Shown one piece after another: positions 1 through 8,489 of a stretch of 34,592 nucleotides of DNA. The stretch's first letter is position 1. The number at the start of each line of letters is the position of its first letter. The notes beneath the pieces are model-generated. The model did no database searches and was not told the DNA's origin. It saw nothing but the letters and a program-made list of their open reading frames with translations. The position numbers and the translations under genes are program-made. Origin of the DNA: Lachnospiraceae bacterium (GTDB lineage: Bacteria; Bacillota; Clostridia; Lachnospirales; Lachnospiraceae); assembly GCA_021205305.1 (NCBI GenBank), contig JAJPXU010000031.1, forward strand, positions 1 through 34,592, written 5' to 3'.

Positions 1-1
1 G

Positions 2-1000
2 TGTCTTAGCGAGGATTTTGGCAGCGAAGACTGGTTTATTCTGTCTGATGAATTGTGGCAGCGTCTGTCTGACCGTGAAATTGTGTTTACGGCGGATGAA
101 CTGGATTATTTTTATTATGTATATCTGATTGCCGCAGAGAATGCGGATGATGAAGAAAAACTTGCTTTTGGGCTCGAAACCTATACGGAACTTCTGATAC
201 AGCTCCTTTCAGAAATGGATCCGGAGGATACTATGTACACTTCCTTTGATGTTTATCTACTGGATACAGCTGATTTTTCCATGCGGTATGATGAACTGAT
301 TGCGAATACGTTCAGGCAATTGGGTGAGATTTCATTGCAGACGGTTGACCTCGAACTTGTTGCGATGGATCTGAATGAGGCAGCAGACGATCCGGATTTA
401 TGGTTAGAGATTATTACGGAGCAGGGCGAATATTACGCAGCGCAGTATTGCTATGTGTTGGCGGAACTTTTGGAAAACCAGGATTATTCGACGATGGAAT
501 CCCTTGCTTTGGAGGATAATTCAGATAATTACTGGATGGTTATAGACTTTGCTGCTACTATGGAGTTCCTGCTTGACGAGAATGCTGCGCAGGCGAGTGC
601 TGTTTTGAACAAAAACCTGTCGTTTTACGCAGATGCGGGAACAGATGAAGACAGCCTGAGTTCTCTTGCATCGTCCTGGATAACGGCGGCTGAGATACAG
701 GTCTGGCGTGGATTTATGAAGGAAGAAGTATTCAATGATTTTGTCAACGGGCTGGATTGGGTATATGGTTACGAAGTAACCACCGTTTCGGTTGAAGCAC
801 AGGAACAGGGGTTGCGCCTGGGGGATCTGATTGTTGGAGTGAATGATGTCAGTGTTGCAAGTATGATGCATTTTATGCGTTTGAGTGGAGAAATAGAAGG
901 CCGTGTTCTGAATCTGGTACGGGATGGGCAGAAGATTTCTCTGAACTATTCCCAGAAAGGGGCTTTTGAAGGAGAATTTGTGGTAAAACGTTTCGAATAA
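2..1000 (+). CDS. PDZ-domain protein, 5' end outside window (partial)
   Basis: The reading frame is open from base 2 with no stop, so the true start lies upstream; the TTG at 53 is only the first possible start inside the window. The visible part is strikingly acidic (many D/E) and looks helical for about 240 residues. It ends in a PDZ-like fold of roughly 75 residues containing the segment LGDLIVGVNDVSV, the usual PDZ pattern of a carboxylate-binding or peptide-binding domain. No membrane span is visible in this part, although one could lie upstream. It ends 19 bases before the GTG start of the RyR-domain gene on the same strand, which suggests co-transcription. The PDZ part is fairly secure. 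The function of the acidic region is unknown, and I do not recognise the family. Confidence 0.75.
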   Translation, partial: CLSEDFGSEDWFILSDELWQRLSDREIVFTADELDYFYYVYLIAAENADDEEKLAFGLETYTELLIQLLSEMDPEDTMYTSFDVYLLDTADFSMRYDELIANTFRQLGEISLQTVDLELVAMDLNEAADDPDLWLEIITEQGEYYAAQYCYVLAELLENQDYSTMESLALEDNSDNYWMVIDFAATMEFLLDENAAQASAVLNKNLSFYADAGTDEDSLSSLASSWITAAEIQVWRGFMKEEVFNDFVNGLDWVYGYEVTTVSVEAQEQGLRLGDLIVGVNDVSVASMMHFMRLSGEIEGRVLNLVRDGQKISLNYSQKGAFEGEFVVKRFE

Positions 1001-1019
1001 TCAGTTGTGATTTTGCTGT

Positions 1020-2582
1020 GTGAAAGCGAGGTATGAAGTGAAATATCTCAGAAAATTAATGAAATGGCTTCCATTTATAGCCATTATCTGCTGTTTTATA
1101 GCAGGAACATGGATCTACCAATTTTATGAAGGAAAGAGCTGGGTCTCGGCTGCCTATTACGCATTGTGCCTTTTTCCGCTGAATAAGTTGGATGACAACG
1201 AATCCCTGATTGTTTTGGTTTTGGCGTTTTTATCTCCTTTTTTACTGGCGTGCGCGACAGGTAGCTTTATATATGCGATATCGGCTTCTTTTCGTGCCTG
1301 GTGCCGGCAAAAAGTGAACACAATAAAATGCCTGTGTTGGAGGCATAGATACAGTCCTACCGCAGTATATGGGGAGGATGAAACGGCTAAAACAATCGCG
1401 TTGGCAAATAAGGAGTATCATTATGTTTTTTCCGGAAACAGGATACAGAAATATGCGGAAAACCATGTTGTTTTAATGGAGACGGACGAGAAAAGCTATC
1501 GATTCTGCCAGGAGCATGAGGAGTCTTTGCATAAGGGGCGGCTTTATATGGGTCTGCGGCAGATCGCTACTCCGTGGATGCGTGATGAAAAGAAGGTTCA
1601 TTTTTTTAACATACAGGAGATAACGGCTCGGAATTACTGGAAAAACTATCCGATTACGGAAATCAGTGAGCGAAAGCCGGACTATCACATTGCCATAATC
1701 GGGTTTCGGTCAGACGGTCAAGGGTATTCCCTGCTCAAATACGCACTTGTGAATAATATTCTGGTGGAAAATCAGGCAATTATATATGATGTTTTCTGCT
1801 CAGACGCTGTGCGCTGCTCTGAGTTCGATGAGCTGGGAAATATGAATGGCGATCAGGTTAAATGGCATAACGAATGCTGGCAAAACAATTATGAGATTAT
1901 CGGATGGGCGGATCGGATTATTATTACCGAAGCGGTTACACCAGAGATTTTAAATCGCCTGATTCCGATGTGCCGTACAGCGAAAATATTTTGCTATATG
2001 CCAGGGGAGCAAAATACACCCGAGAAAAGCTGGCTTTCTCTTTATAAATACCCGGAACTGTATTTCTTTGGAAATATTGCAGAAATCCTGACCCACGAAG
2101 CAATTCAGACCAACAAATTGTATCAGGAAGCGATGATGGCAAATTATTATTACGAGAATCTTTATGGGTCAGAAGAGAATCAAAGAAAAATAGCATCCGC
2201 GAAAAACGCGGATGAAAAGACAGCGCTCGCAGAAGAATTCTGGGAACAACTGGATGGGTTTAGCAAAAGCTCTAATATAGCGGCATCCGATTTTCGTGAA
2301 GTGCAGCTTGCGGGATTGAAGCGAGAGGGGGTTGGTCTGGATGCACTATCAATGGAAGAAAAGAGGTGGATGGCCAAGGCGGAGCACATCCGCTGGTCCA
2401 GATTTCATTTTGTGAATCACTGGAGATATGGAATTCCACAAAATGGGAAAAGGAAAGATCCCGTACAGCGTATCCATGCAGATCTGATTCCCTGGGAGCA
2501 GCTGTCATGCAAAGAACAGCAAAAGGATATGGACCAGATTCTTGCGTTTTTACAATATGAAGAAATAAATATCTTCACTTAA
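1020..2582 (+). CDS. Two-TM, Rossmann-like and RyR-domain protein (ion-channel-like architecture)
   Basis: GTG start; 520 aa. Residues about 14-36 and 62-92 form two hydrophobic spans, with a short connecting segment (WVSAAYYALCLF) where a pore loop would sit in a 2-TM channel. There is no TVGYG-type K+ filter. Next come two Rossmann-like regions: AVYGEDETAKTIA near residue 115, with a degenerate glycine loop, and HIAIIGFRSDGQGYSLLKYAL near 224, which resembles TrkA-N/RCK domains. The C-terminus (about 440-515) matches the RyR domain known from ryanodine receptors and from many bacterial proteins: AEHIRW, then WRYGIP, then LIPWEQL. Seen: the domain order. Known: bacterial RyR domains often accompany NAD-binding and membrane modules. 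Inferred: a ligand-gated membrane sensor or channel-like protein. It lies between PDZ and Sel1 genes in the same direction. The substrate is unknown. Confidence 0.8.
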   Translation: MKARYEVKYLRKLMKWLPFIAIICCFIAGTWIYQFYEGKSWVSAAYYALCLFPLNKLDDNESLIVLVLAFLSPFLLACATGSFIYAISASFRAWCRQKVNTIKCLCWRHRYSPTAVYGEDETAKTIALANKEYHYVFSGNRIQKYAENHVVLMETDEKSYRFCQEHEESLHKGRLYMGLRQIATPWMRDEKKVHFFNIQEITARNYWKNYPITEISERKPDYHIAIIGFRSDGQGYSLLKYALVNNILVENQAIIYDVFCSDAVRCSEFDELGNMNGDQVKWHNECWQNNYEIIGWADRIIITEAVTPEILNRLIPMCRTAKIFCYMPGEQNTPEKSWLSLYKYPELYFFGNIAEILTHEAIQTNKLYQEAMMANYYYENLYGSEENQRKIASAKNADEKTALAEEFWEQLDGFSKSSNIAASDFREVQLAGLKREGVGLDALSMEEKRWMAKAEHIRWSRFHFVNHWRYGIPQNGKRKDPVQRIHADLIPWEQLSCKEQQKDMDQILAFLQYEEINIFT

Positions 2583-2631
2583 CCTTGCTTCCCAGGGAGC
2601 GTCCTGAAATCAAAAGAAAGGCGGGAATGAA

Positions 2632-3894
2632 ATGGCTTTGTTTGATCGTTTAATTGGAGGAAAGAAAGAGGAGACAACGGATGTTTTGCTGGGTAAGGCG
2701 GAACAGCTTTTGAACAGGGGGCAGTTCGAACGGGCTTTTCAAATGTACAGGGAGATTGCGATGAATGCTTCAGATACGACCGCGCAGTATAATTTAGGCA
2801 GTCTTTACGCGCAGGGACGGGGAACGCCGCAGGATTTTCTGGAAGGAGCCTACTGGTTTCGCCAGGCGGAAAAACAGGGAGATGAACAGGCAGGAAAGCT
2901 GGTAAAAAAATGTGAGCTTGATTATATGCGGCAGAATCTGAACGCATATATGCCAAAAGAGATTTTTGAGCGGATGCAGAAATTTGTAGTGCGCGTATAT
3001 CCTGAGGAATCGGAAGAAACACTTGTGAAACGGGAACTGACGGTGCTGGGTATGCATCATTTCAATCAGAAGGATTATTCCTCTGCCGCAAAGCTTTTTC
3101 GTGCGTCTGCGGAATTCTGCGATGATGGTCAGGCACAGAATTTTCTCGGGGTTCTTTATAATGCGGGAGCTGGTGTAGAAAAGAATGATCTCGTGGCAAT
3201 CTACTGGTTCGACCGGGCTGATGACAATAAATATAAGGAAGCACGGAAGGATCTGAATGGAATACTGGAAGGTTATCGTTCGTCTCTAACTCCGGAGGAG
3301 TTTCAGCAATATTTTGAGTTACTGGCCAACTGGTGTGAAAATGGCACTACAGATGTTGCGGCGTTTCCTAAGAAGGCAGCGTACTGGAGACGGATCGCAA
3401 TGTCAGAACGGGAAAAGCTGCAAAGAGCTTTTTATATTGATCAAAAAAGACATGTCCTGGAATTTGAAAAGAAGACGGTGGTTGCCAGGGCTTTGGATGG
3501 TATTACCCCGGAAAATTATGTGTATACTGTAGGAAAGAAACAGTTTACAGGGGAAGAACCGGTAATAGGAGATGCCCTGGAAGAATTTGAAACGAAAAAA
3601 GGCAGTTATGTTGCCATCAAGCAGGATCGCTATGGGGATAAGGTGTTGTATGAATATGACCCGATTCCCACTTTCGATAGCAGCGACCGGGAATGGGACA
3701 GTTATGGGAGAATGCTTTTGCTTTATAGCGGATGCGATATCTGCCTGATTGCCATCAGAGGGGGCTATAAGATTGCCAGGATTGAATTATATGAAAAACT
3801 GAAGCTGGCGAATGATTCTTTTCAACCGTATTTACAGAAGCTGGATTACCCAGCATATGTAACGGAACAGATTCGGTGGCTCAAAGAAGAATAA
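2632..3894 (+). CDS. Sel1-like repeat protein
   Basis: ATG start; 420 aa; no signal peptide or membrane span, so probably cytosolic. Two clear Sel1/TPR-type helical hairpin regions are visible: residues about 20-90 (AQYNLGSLYAQGRG, then GAYWFRQAEKQGD) and about 140-200 (AQNFLGVLYNAGAGV, then AIYWFDRAD). Sel1 repeats usually build scaffolds for protein complexes. The C-terminal half (about 270-420) has no repeat that I recognise and is rich in charged and aromatic residues. The gene is 49 bases after the RyR gene and 13 bases before the beta-helix gene. With the PDZ and RyR proteins it could form a membrane-associated complex with this protein as adaptor. That role is an inference from context only. 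Confidence 0.8.
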   Translation: MALFDRLIGGKKEETTDVLLGKAEQLLNRGQFERAFQMYREIAMNASDTTAQYNLGSLYAQGRGTPQDFLEGAYWFRQAEKQGDEQAGKLVKKCELDYMRQNLNAYMPKEIFERMQKFVVRVYPEESEETLVKRELTVLGMHHFNQKDYSSAAKLFRASAEFCDDGQAQNFLGVLYNAGAGVEKNDLVAIYWFDRADDNKYKEARKDLNGILEGYRSSLTPEEFQQYFELLANWCENGTTDVAAFPKKAAYWRRIAMSEREKLQRAFYIDQKRHVLEFEKKTVVARALDGITPENYVYTVGKKQFTGEEPVIGDALEEFETKKGSYVAIKQDRYGDKVLYEYDPIPTFDSSDREWDSYGRMLLLYSGCDICLIAIRGGYKIARIELYEKLKLANDSFQPYLQKLDYPAYVTEQIRWLKEE

Positions 3895-3907
3895 GAGGAG
3901 GAAGACT

Positions 3908-5911
3908 ATGATTATCTACGTAAACGCAAAAGCAGGCCATGATGGCAATGGAACGAAGCAGATGCCATTTAAGCGCATCAATGAAGCCGCGAAGATCGCA
4001 CAGCCCGGAGATGAGGTTGTGGTGGCGCCCGGCGTATACCGGGAATATGTGGACCCGGTTCATGCAGGTACGGAGGACGCGCGCATTACCTATCGCAGCG
4101 CCGAGTCGCTGGGCGCGGTGATTACCGGTGCGGAGCTGCTGACTGGCTGGGAAGCATATAAAGGAACGGTCTGGACGGCGCGTGTAAAAAACAGCGTATT
4201 CGGTGCGTATAACCCGTATACAACCCATGTTTACGGCGACTGGTATTTCGCGAAAGCTGACAAGCATACGGGCTGTGTTTATTTAAACGGTAAGGCCATG
4301 TATGAAGCGACATCTCTTGAGGAGTGTGTCAAGGGCGAGGTCTATGAATGCAGCTGGGTGCCGGAGGAATCGATTTATAAATGGTATACTGAGCAGGACG
4401 TGGAAACGGATGAGACGGTTCTTTTCGCGAACTTTCAGGGAAAGAATCCGAATGAGGAAACGATTGAGATCAATGTTCGCCGGGAGTGCTTTCTACCGTC
4501 GAAAACCGGGGTTGGCTACATTACCGTCAGTGGTTTTCGGATCAACAAAGCCGCTACTACCTGGGCGCCGCCTGCCGCGTATCAGGATGGAATGATCGGA
4601 CCGCACTGGAGCAAGGGCTGGATCATCGAAGACTGCGAGATTTCCGACAGTAAGTGCGCGGGCATCTCTCTGGGTAAATATCTGGACCCGGAAAATGACC
4701 ATTATTTTACTTATAAGCAGGTGAAAAGCCCGACCCAGATGGAGCGGGACGCGGTCTGCCGCGGACAGTACCATGGCTGGCTGAAGGAAAAGGTCGGCAG
4801 CCATATCATCCGCCGCAACAATATCCACCACTGTGAGCAGGGCGGTATTATTGGCCGTATGGGCGGCGTATTCAGTATTATTGAAGACAATCACATTCAC
4901 CATATTAATAATATGATGGAACAGGGCGGGGCAGAGATCGCCGGAATTAAGATGCACGCTGCGATTGATGTCATTATGCGCCGCAACCACATCCATCACT
5001 GCACGATGGGAATCTGGTGTGACTGGGAGGCACAGGGAACCCGCCTGACTCAGAACCTGCTGCATGACAACCAGCGCCCGCCGTTTGCGAAGAGCCTGAA
5101 AGGCGGTATGATGTCCCAGGATATTTTTGTCGAGGTAGGGCATGGACCGACTTTGATTGATAACAACATCCTGCTTTCTGACGCATCCCTGCGTTTTGCG
5201 ACCCAGGGTGTTGCCCTGGTGCATAATCTGATCTGCGGGGCACTGACCTGCGTGGGAGATGGCACAGGCTGGCGCTACACGCCGTACCATATTCCGCACC
5301 GCACAGAAGTCATGGGCTTCATGACGATTCTTCACGGCGACGATCGTTTCTACAACAATATTTTTGTGCAGAAATGGCCGGCGGAGGATGTGATTACCCG
5401 GCATGATTCAGACGACGGATTTGACAGCGAAAATCGCGCGGCCGGCACCTGGATGTTTGAGGAATATCCGTCATATGAGGAATGGATTGCGCAGTTTGAC
5501 TTTACCAAACCCGCGGATATGGCAAAATGCGAACCGGCTCATTTTGGTCATCTGCCGGTGTGGTCAGAGGGGAATGTGTATCTTGGCGGGGCAAAAGCCA
5601 GCCGTCATGAGAAAGACGGTCTGATCGTCGCGAATGACCGCGATGATATCCGTGTGGAGCTCGTGGAGAAGGACGGGGAACTTTACCTGGATACCAATCT
5701 TTATGAAATGCTGGACGGCTTTACGGGAAGAATGGTTCACACCGATGTACTCGGCAAAGCGTTTGAGCCGGAGCAGAAATACGAAAATCCGGATGGAACG
5801 CCGATTACCTTTGACTCTGACTATCTGGGAGAGCACCGGGGCGTCGAGGTGCTGCCGGGACCGTTTGCGAGCGCAGAAGATGCGAAGCGGGCGCTCTACA
5901 GCGTGAAATAA
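3908..5911 (+). CDS. Right-handed parallel beta-helix protein, probable polysaccharide-active enzyme
   Basis: ATG preceded by a strong AGAGGAGGA site; 667 aa; no signal peptide, so probably intracellular. The N-terminus (IYVNAKAGHDGNGT, then PFKRINEAAKIAQPGDEVVVAPGVYRE) is the typical entry of DUF1565/pectate-lyase-like beta-helices. Repeated coils follow at about residues 230-440, such as IRRNNIHHCEQGGI, IEDNHIHHINN, MRRNHIHHC and LTQNLLHDN. Such proteins include pectin lyases and glycoside hydrolases; GH141 (fucosidase/xylanase) is one family with this architecture, but I cannot confirm it. The neighbouring AraC regulator, esterase and two GH78 rhamnosidases favour action on pectic or rhamnose-containing glycans. 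It starts 13 bases after the Sel1 gene, so it may be read through from that operon, although the functional theme changes here. Confidence 0.8.
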   Translation: MIIYVNAKAGHDGNGTKQMPFKRINEAAKIAQPGDEVVVAPGVYREYVDPVHAGTEDARITYRSAESLGAVITGAELLTGWEAYKGTVWTARVKNSVFGAYNPYTTHVYGDWYFAKADKHTGCVYLNGKAMYEATSLEECVKGEVYECSWVPEESIYKWYTEQDVETDETVLFANFQGKNPNEETIEINVRRECFLPSKTGVGYITVSGFRINKAATTWAPPAAYQDGMIGPHWSKGWIIEDCEISDSKCAGISLGKYLDPENDHYFTYKQVKSPTQMERDAVCRGQYHGWLKEKVGSHIIRRNNIHHCEQGGIIGRMGGVFSIIEDNHIHHINNMMEQGGAEIAGIKMHAAIDVIMRRNHIHHCTMGIWCDWEAQGTRLTQNLLHDNQRPPFAKSLKGGMMSQDIFVEVGHGPTLIDNNILLSDASLRFATQGVALVHNLICGALTCVGDGTGWRYTPYHIPHRTEVMGFMTILHGDDRFYNNIFVQKWPAEDVITRHDSDDGFDSENRAAGTWMFEEYPSYEEWIAQFDFTKPADMAKCEPAHFGHLPVWSEGNVYLGGAKASRHEKDGLIVANDRDDIRVELVEKDGELYLDTNLYEMLDGFTGRMVHTDVLGKAFEPEQKYENPDGTPITFDSDYLGEHRGVEVLPGPFASAEDAKRALYSVK

Positions 5912-6012
5912 CAATATGAACTGACTTTGCACTTATTGCGAAGACCGCAAAAAACGAAAATTGTACGTAGCTGTCGCGAGAATTTTACCATATGCTGTTG
6001 GCGAAACGCACA

Positions 6013-6035
6013 GGCTGCCTGCACGTATGGCAGCC
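6013..6035 (-). terminator. Hairpin just downstream of the AraC gene
   Basis: GGCTGCC and GGCAGCC form a perfect 7-bp stem around a 9-base loop, 15 bases beyond the AraC stop codon. There is no clear T-run on the minus strand, so it may be a weak terminator or a stabilising 3' hairpin. It also lies downstream of the convergent beta-helix gene. Confidence 0.4.
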
Positions 6036-6049
6036 GGCAATACCGTTTC

Positions 6050-6943
6050 TCAGGAGCGGTCAGCTGCTGCGGCTGCTTTCCGCTTTACGGCGGATGGCGT
6101 ACATCCGTAGATACTTTTAAAGGTGCGGTTAAACAGCTTCTGGTTGGTGAAACCATTTTGCTCCATGATCTCCGCAACTGGCAGATCCGTGTTTTCCAGA
6201 TCCTGATAGATATGGGCGGCACGGACTTCATTCACATATTGTAAAAAAGACATTCCCATTGCCTTTTTGAAAAAACGGCAGAAATATTCTTTGCTGAAAC
6301 CGAGCTGGTCGGCTGCTTCCTGTAAGCTGACCGGCTCTTTATAATGTGCGATCACATAGCTGATGGCTGTGCGAATCCGTTCCGCGTTCAGCAGGCTGGC
6401 ATTTTCCGGCAGCGTACTCTGCGGACGGGAAAAATGCTGGATCAGCCGCGCGAAAATCTGCAGCACATACCCTTCCGTTTCCATGGAAAGCGTCACCGGA
6501 TTCCGGATATAGGCCTTAGTCAGATCCTGCAGAAGCATGCAGGTATCCAGATAGTCTTGAAAATTGTCATCTCTGACGTCCTCCGGAGTGCAGCGGAACT
6601 GATACAGATCCAGCCCCGGAACATATTTTTCCATATAAGATTTGGAAATGTGAATACAGACAAACATCGAAGTCGGATCATGGGAAAAGGTACTGTGTAC
6701 CTGGCGCGCGTCCACCACAATCATATGCTTGGGGTGGAGCTGATATTTTTTCCCGTCTATAGTAATGTCACTTTCCCCATTCAGATGAAAGAGAATCTCC
6801 AGTTCTTCGTGCCAGTGGGGTGGATGATAACCGCCCGGCGCTGTCACATAGGTGATGCGGAAACCGGATGTCAGGGGTTCCCGGAAGGATTCATAATAAG
6901 GTGCAGACAATTTTGCTGTCTCCTTTCTGGTAAGAAGGTCCAT
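6050..6943 (-). CDS. AraC-family transcriptional regulator with cupin sensor domain
   Basis: 297 aa. The N-terminal part has the cupin pattern of sugar-sensing AraC regulators (PPHWHEELEILFHLNGESDI near residue 41, then HPKHMIVVDARQVHS near 68). The C-terminal ~100 residues hold two helix-turn-helix units: SLQEAADQLGFSKEYFCRFFKKAMG and the closing PVAEIMEQNGFTNQKLFNRTFKSIYGCTPS. It runs convergent to the beta-helix gene and divergent from the small ORF and esterase, next to GH78 genes. It therefore probably responds to a plant-derived sugar and controls this locus; the inducer is unknown. The ribosome binding site before the chosen ATG is weak, but the promoter on this strand is excellent. 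Fold and class are secure. Confidence 0.93.
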   Translation of the reverse strand: MDLLTRKETAKLSAPYYESFREPLTSGFRITYVTAPGGYHPPHWHEELEILFHLNGESDITIDGKKYQLHPKHMIVVDARQVHSTFSHDPTSMFVCIHISKSYMEKYVPGLDLYQFRCTPEDVRDDNFQDYLDTCMLLQDLTKAYIRNPVTLSMETEGYVLQIFARLIQHFSRPQSTLPENASLLNAERIRTAISYVIAHYKEPVSLQEAADQLGFSKEYFCRFFKKAMGMSFLQYVNEVRAAHIYQDLENTDLPVAEIMEQNGFTNQKLFNRTFKSIYGCTPSAVKRKAAAAADRS

Positions 6944-7042
6944 TTTGCTTCTACTACGATTTAAACTTTCGCCCGGCTGGGGCCGTAGAAGGAAAAATAG
7001 AAAAAGCAGAGTCGTATGTTATCCGAGGAATTCGGTGCGGAT

Positions 7043-7071
7043 ATTATAGTGTCAGAAAGGGAAAATGTCAA
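7043..7071 (-). promoter_or_regulatory. Consensus sigma-A promoter for the AraC gene
   Basis: Read on the minus strand, TTGACA is followed after exactly 17 bases by TATAAT, a perfect match to the housekeeping consensus. Transcription would start near 7036, leaving a leader of about 90 bases before the AraC start codon at 6943. Confidence 0.85.
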
Positions 7072-7187
7072 TATCGACTTAAAACAAATCAATATCTGAC
7101 CTGTTGCAGGGGACAAAAACATAGTATCATCAGCAACGTAACGAAGCATAAGAAACAATCGTTATGTTTGAAAGAGAGGTATTTATT

Positions 7188-7313
7188 ATGAGAAAATTGG
7201 TAGAATATTTTAAGAAGAATCAGGTAGAGATCGCGATGGCACTGTACTCAATGAATATGGGGGTGAACTCCTTTCAGGGGTTTGACATGACCCGTGTGCT
7301 GTCAGAGAGATAA
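7188..7313 (+). CDS. Small 41-residue protein, unknown
   Basis: ATG with a good upstream GAGAGG site seven bases away; 41 codons ending in TAA. The product starts MRKLVEYFKKNQVEIAMALY and ends DMTRVLSER. It has an amphipathic helical look, with a basic start and no membrane span. It lies alone between the divergent AraC promoter and a terminator-like hairpin, which supports it as a real transcription unit, either a small protein or a leader peptide. It could also be the 5' stub of a deleted gene, because this region carries other remnants. I do not recognise it. Confidence 0.5.
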   Translation: MRKLVEYFKKNQVEIAMALYSMNMGVNSFQGFDMTRVLSER

Positions 7314-7340
7314 AACAAAATCATCGGATAAAAGAATGAA

Positions 7341-7385
7341 AGAAAGCTTTCGATTCACGTTTGTGGGTCGGAAGCCTTTTTTTAT
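7341..7385 (+). terminator. Probable rho-independent terminator after the small ORF
   Basis: An imperfect stem pairs AAAGCTTTC with GGAAGCCTTT and runs into seven Ts. It lies about 30 bases after the 41-residue ORF and directly before a hairpin repeat that recurs upstream of carB. Confidence 0.5.
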
Positions 7386-7440
7386 CCAATAGGAAAGTTG
7401 TCCGAACTTTCCTATCGGACAAAAACCCTCCGGGAGGATG
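7386..7440. repeat. Hairpin repeat family B, copy 1
   Basis: CCAATAGGAAAGTT, a five-base loop, then AACTTTCCTATCGG form a 14-bp stem with one mismatch, followed by caaaaaccctccggga. A diverged copy with the same order (a T-run, then CCAACAGGAAAGTT, AACATCCCTATTGG and caaaaaccccc) lies at 24781-24834. Both follow a terminator T-run and precede a gene, so this is a dispersed intergenic element rather than chance. Confidence 0.65.
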
Positions 7441-7612
7441 CGCATGCCGCGCTAGAGGAAACTGTCTGCTGTTCTGAATGATTACTTTTTTGCTCAGAAA
7501 CATCAGTTTAAATTACGCGGGAAAACAAAAGAAAAGCATGAAAAAAAACAGGAAGACAGAACCGTATAATGATGTTAAAATGAAAAAAAGAGTGAGACGG
7601 AGGTATAATCAA

Positions 7613-8446
7613 ATGGCACTGATTCAGGTCAATTTTATTTCACAATCTCTGATGCGGACGGTTCCGATTCAGGTGATTCTGCCGGTGGACAAGATTAGAT
7701 TCCCAGGGATGCCCGAACGGGAAGAGAAACCATTCAAAACGCTTTATCTGCTGCATGGGATCTTTGGCAATTATACGGATTGGGTGAGTGGGACGAATAT
7801 CCAGCGCTGGGCGGAAGAAAAGAATCTGGCGGTGGTGATGCCGTCCGGGGAGAATGGCTTCTACGTAGACCGTGCGGAGGAACACAATTATTATGGAGAA
7901 TTTATCGGCAAGGAACTGGTGGAGATTACGCGGAAGATGTTTCCACTATCGAGGAAGCGTGAGGATACTTTTATCGCCGGGCTGTCTATGGGCGGATACG
8001 GCGCGCTGCGCAACGGTTTGAAATACCACGAGACCTTTGGCTGCATTGCGGGACTTTCCAGTGCGATGATTGCTGAGGGGATTGAGAAGCGTACCGATGA
8101 CGTTCCCTTCTTTATTGAGAGCAGAACCTATGCCGAGAGTCTCTTCGGAAATCTGGATGAGATGATCCAGAGCGACAAAAATCCTGCCTGGCTGGCGAAA
8201 AAGCTGGCGAAGGAGGGTGCAGATATTCCGGCGCTTTATCTCACCTGCGGAACGAGTGATTCTCTGCTGGAGCCGAACCGGGCGTTTGTGAAGCTGCTGG
8301 AGAGTCTGAATATCCCGGTGACCTACGTTGAGGGAGAAGGCGCTCATGAGTGGGATTTCTGGAACCGCTCGATTAAGAGCGTGCTGGACTGGCTGCCGCT
8401 CGAAGAAGACAATCTGGGAATAAATAGTGGTAATGTGGGAAATTAA
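7613..8446 (+). CDS. Alpha/beta-hydrolase esterase (esterase D/CE1-like)
   Basis: The start is placed at the ATG at 7613 because GACGGAGG precedes it and the family homology begins there (MALIQVNFISQSLMRTVPIQ); the frame is open further upstream but that part is basic and unlike the family. This gives 277 aa, normal for S-formylglutathione hydrolase/CE1-type esterases. The oxyanion region (LYLLHGIFGNYTDW), the nucleophile elbow GLSMGGYGAL with Ser125, a late TCGTSDSLLEPN acid region and the GAHEWDFW catalytic histidine are all visible. It has no signal peptide, so it is cytosolic. Beside rhamnosidases it most likely removes acetyl or feruloyl groups from imported oligosaccharides. The fold is secure; the substrate is inferred. 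Confidence 0.88.
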   Translation: MALIQVNFISQSLMRTVPIQVILPVDKIRFPGMPEREEKPFKTLYLLHGIFGNYTDWVSGTNIQRWAEEKNLAVVMPSGENGFYVDRAEEHNYYGEFIGKELVEITRKMFPLSRKREDTFIAGLSMGGYGALRNGLKYHETFGCIAGLSSAMIAEGIEKRTDDVPFFIESRTYAESLFGNLDEMIQSDKNPAWLAKKLAKEGADIPALYLTCGTSDSLLEPNRAFVKLLESLNIPVTYVEGEGAHEWDFWNRSIKSVLDWLPLEEDNLGINSGNVGN

Positions 8447-8489
8447 CTTGAAAAATCTGCCGAATAAAGCAGTCCAGGGAGGAATTACG

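Noticed and set aside
1020-2582. Eukaryotic contamination because of the RyR domain
   Set aside because: RyR domains are known in bacteria; the gene has bacterial start signals and sits in a tight bacterial gene run.
4493-5404. Long minus-strand ORF inside the beta-helix gene
   Set aside because: It has no recognisable motifs and lies antisense to a well-supported protein with repeated beta-helix coils; it is a codon-bias shadow.
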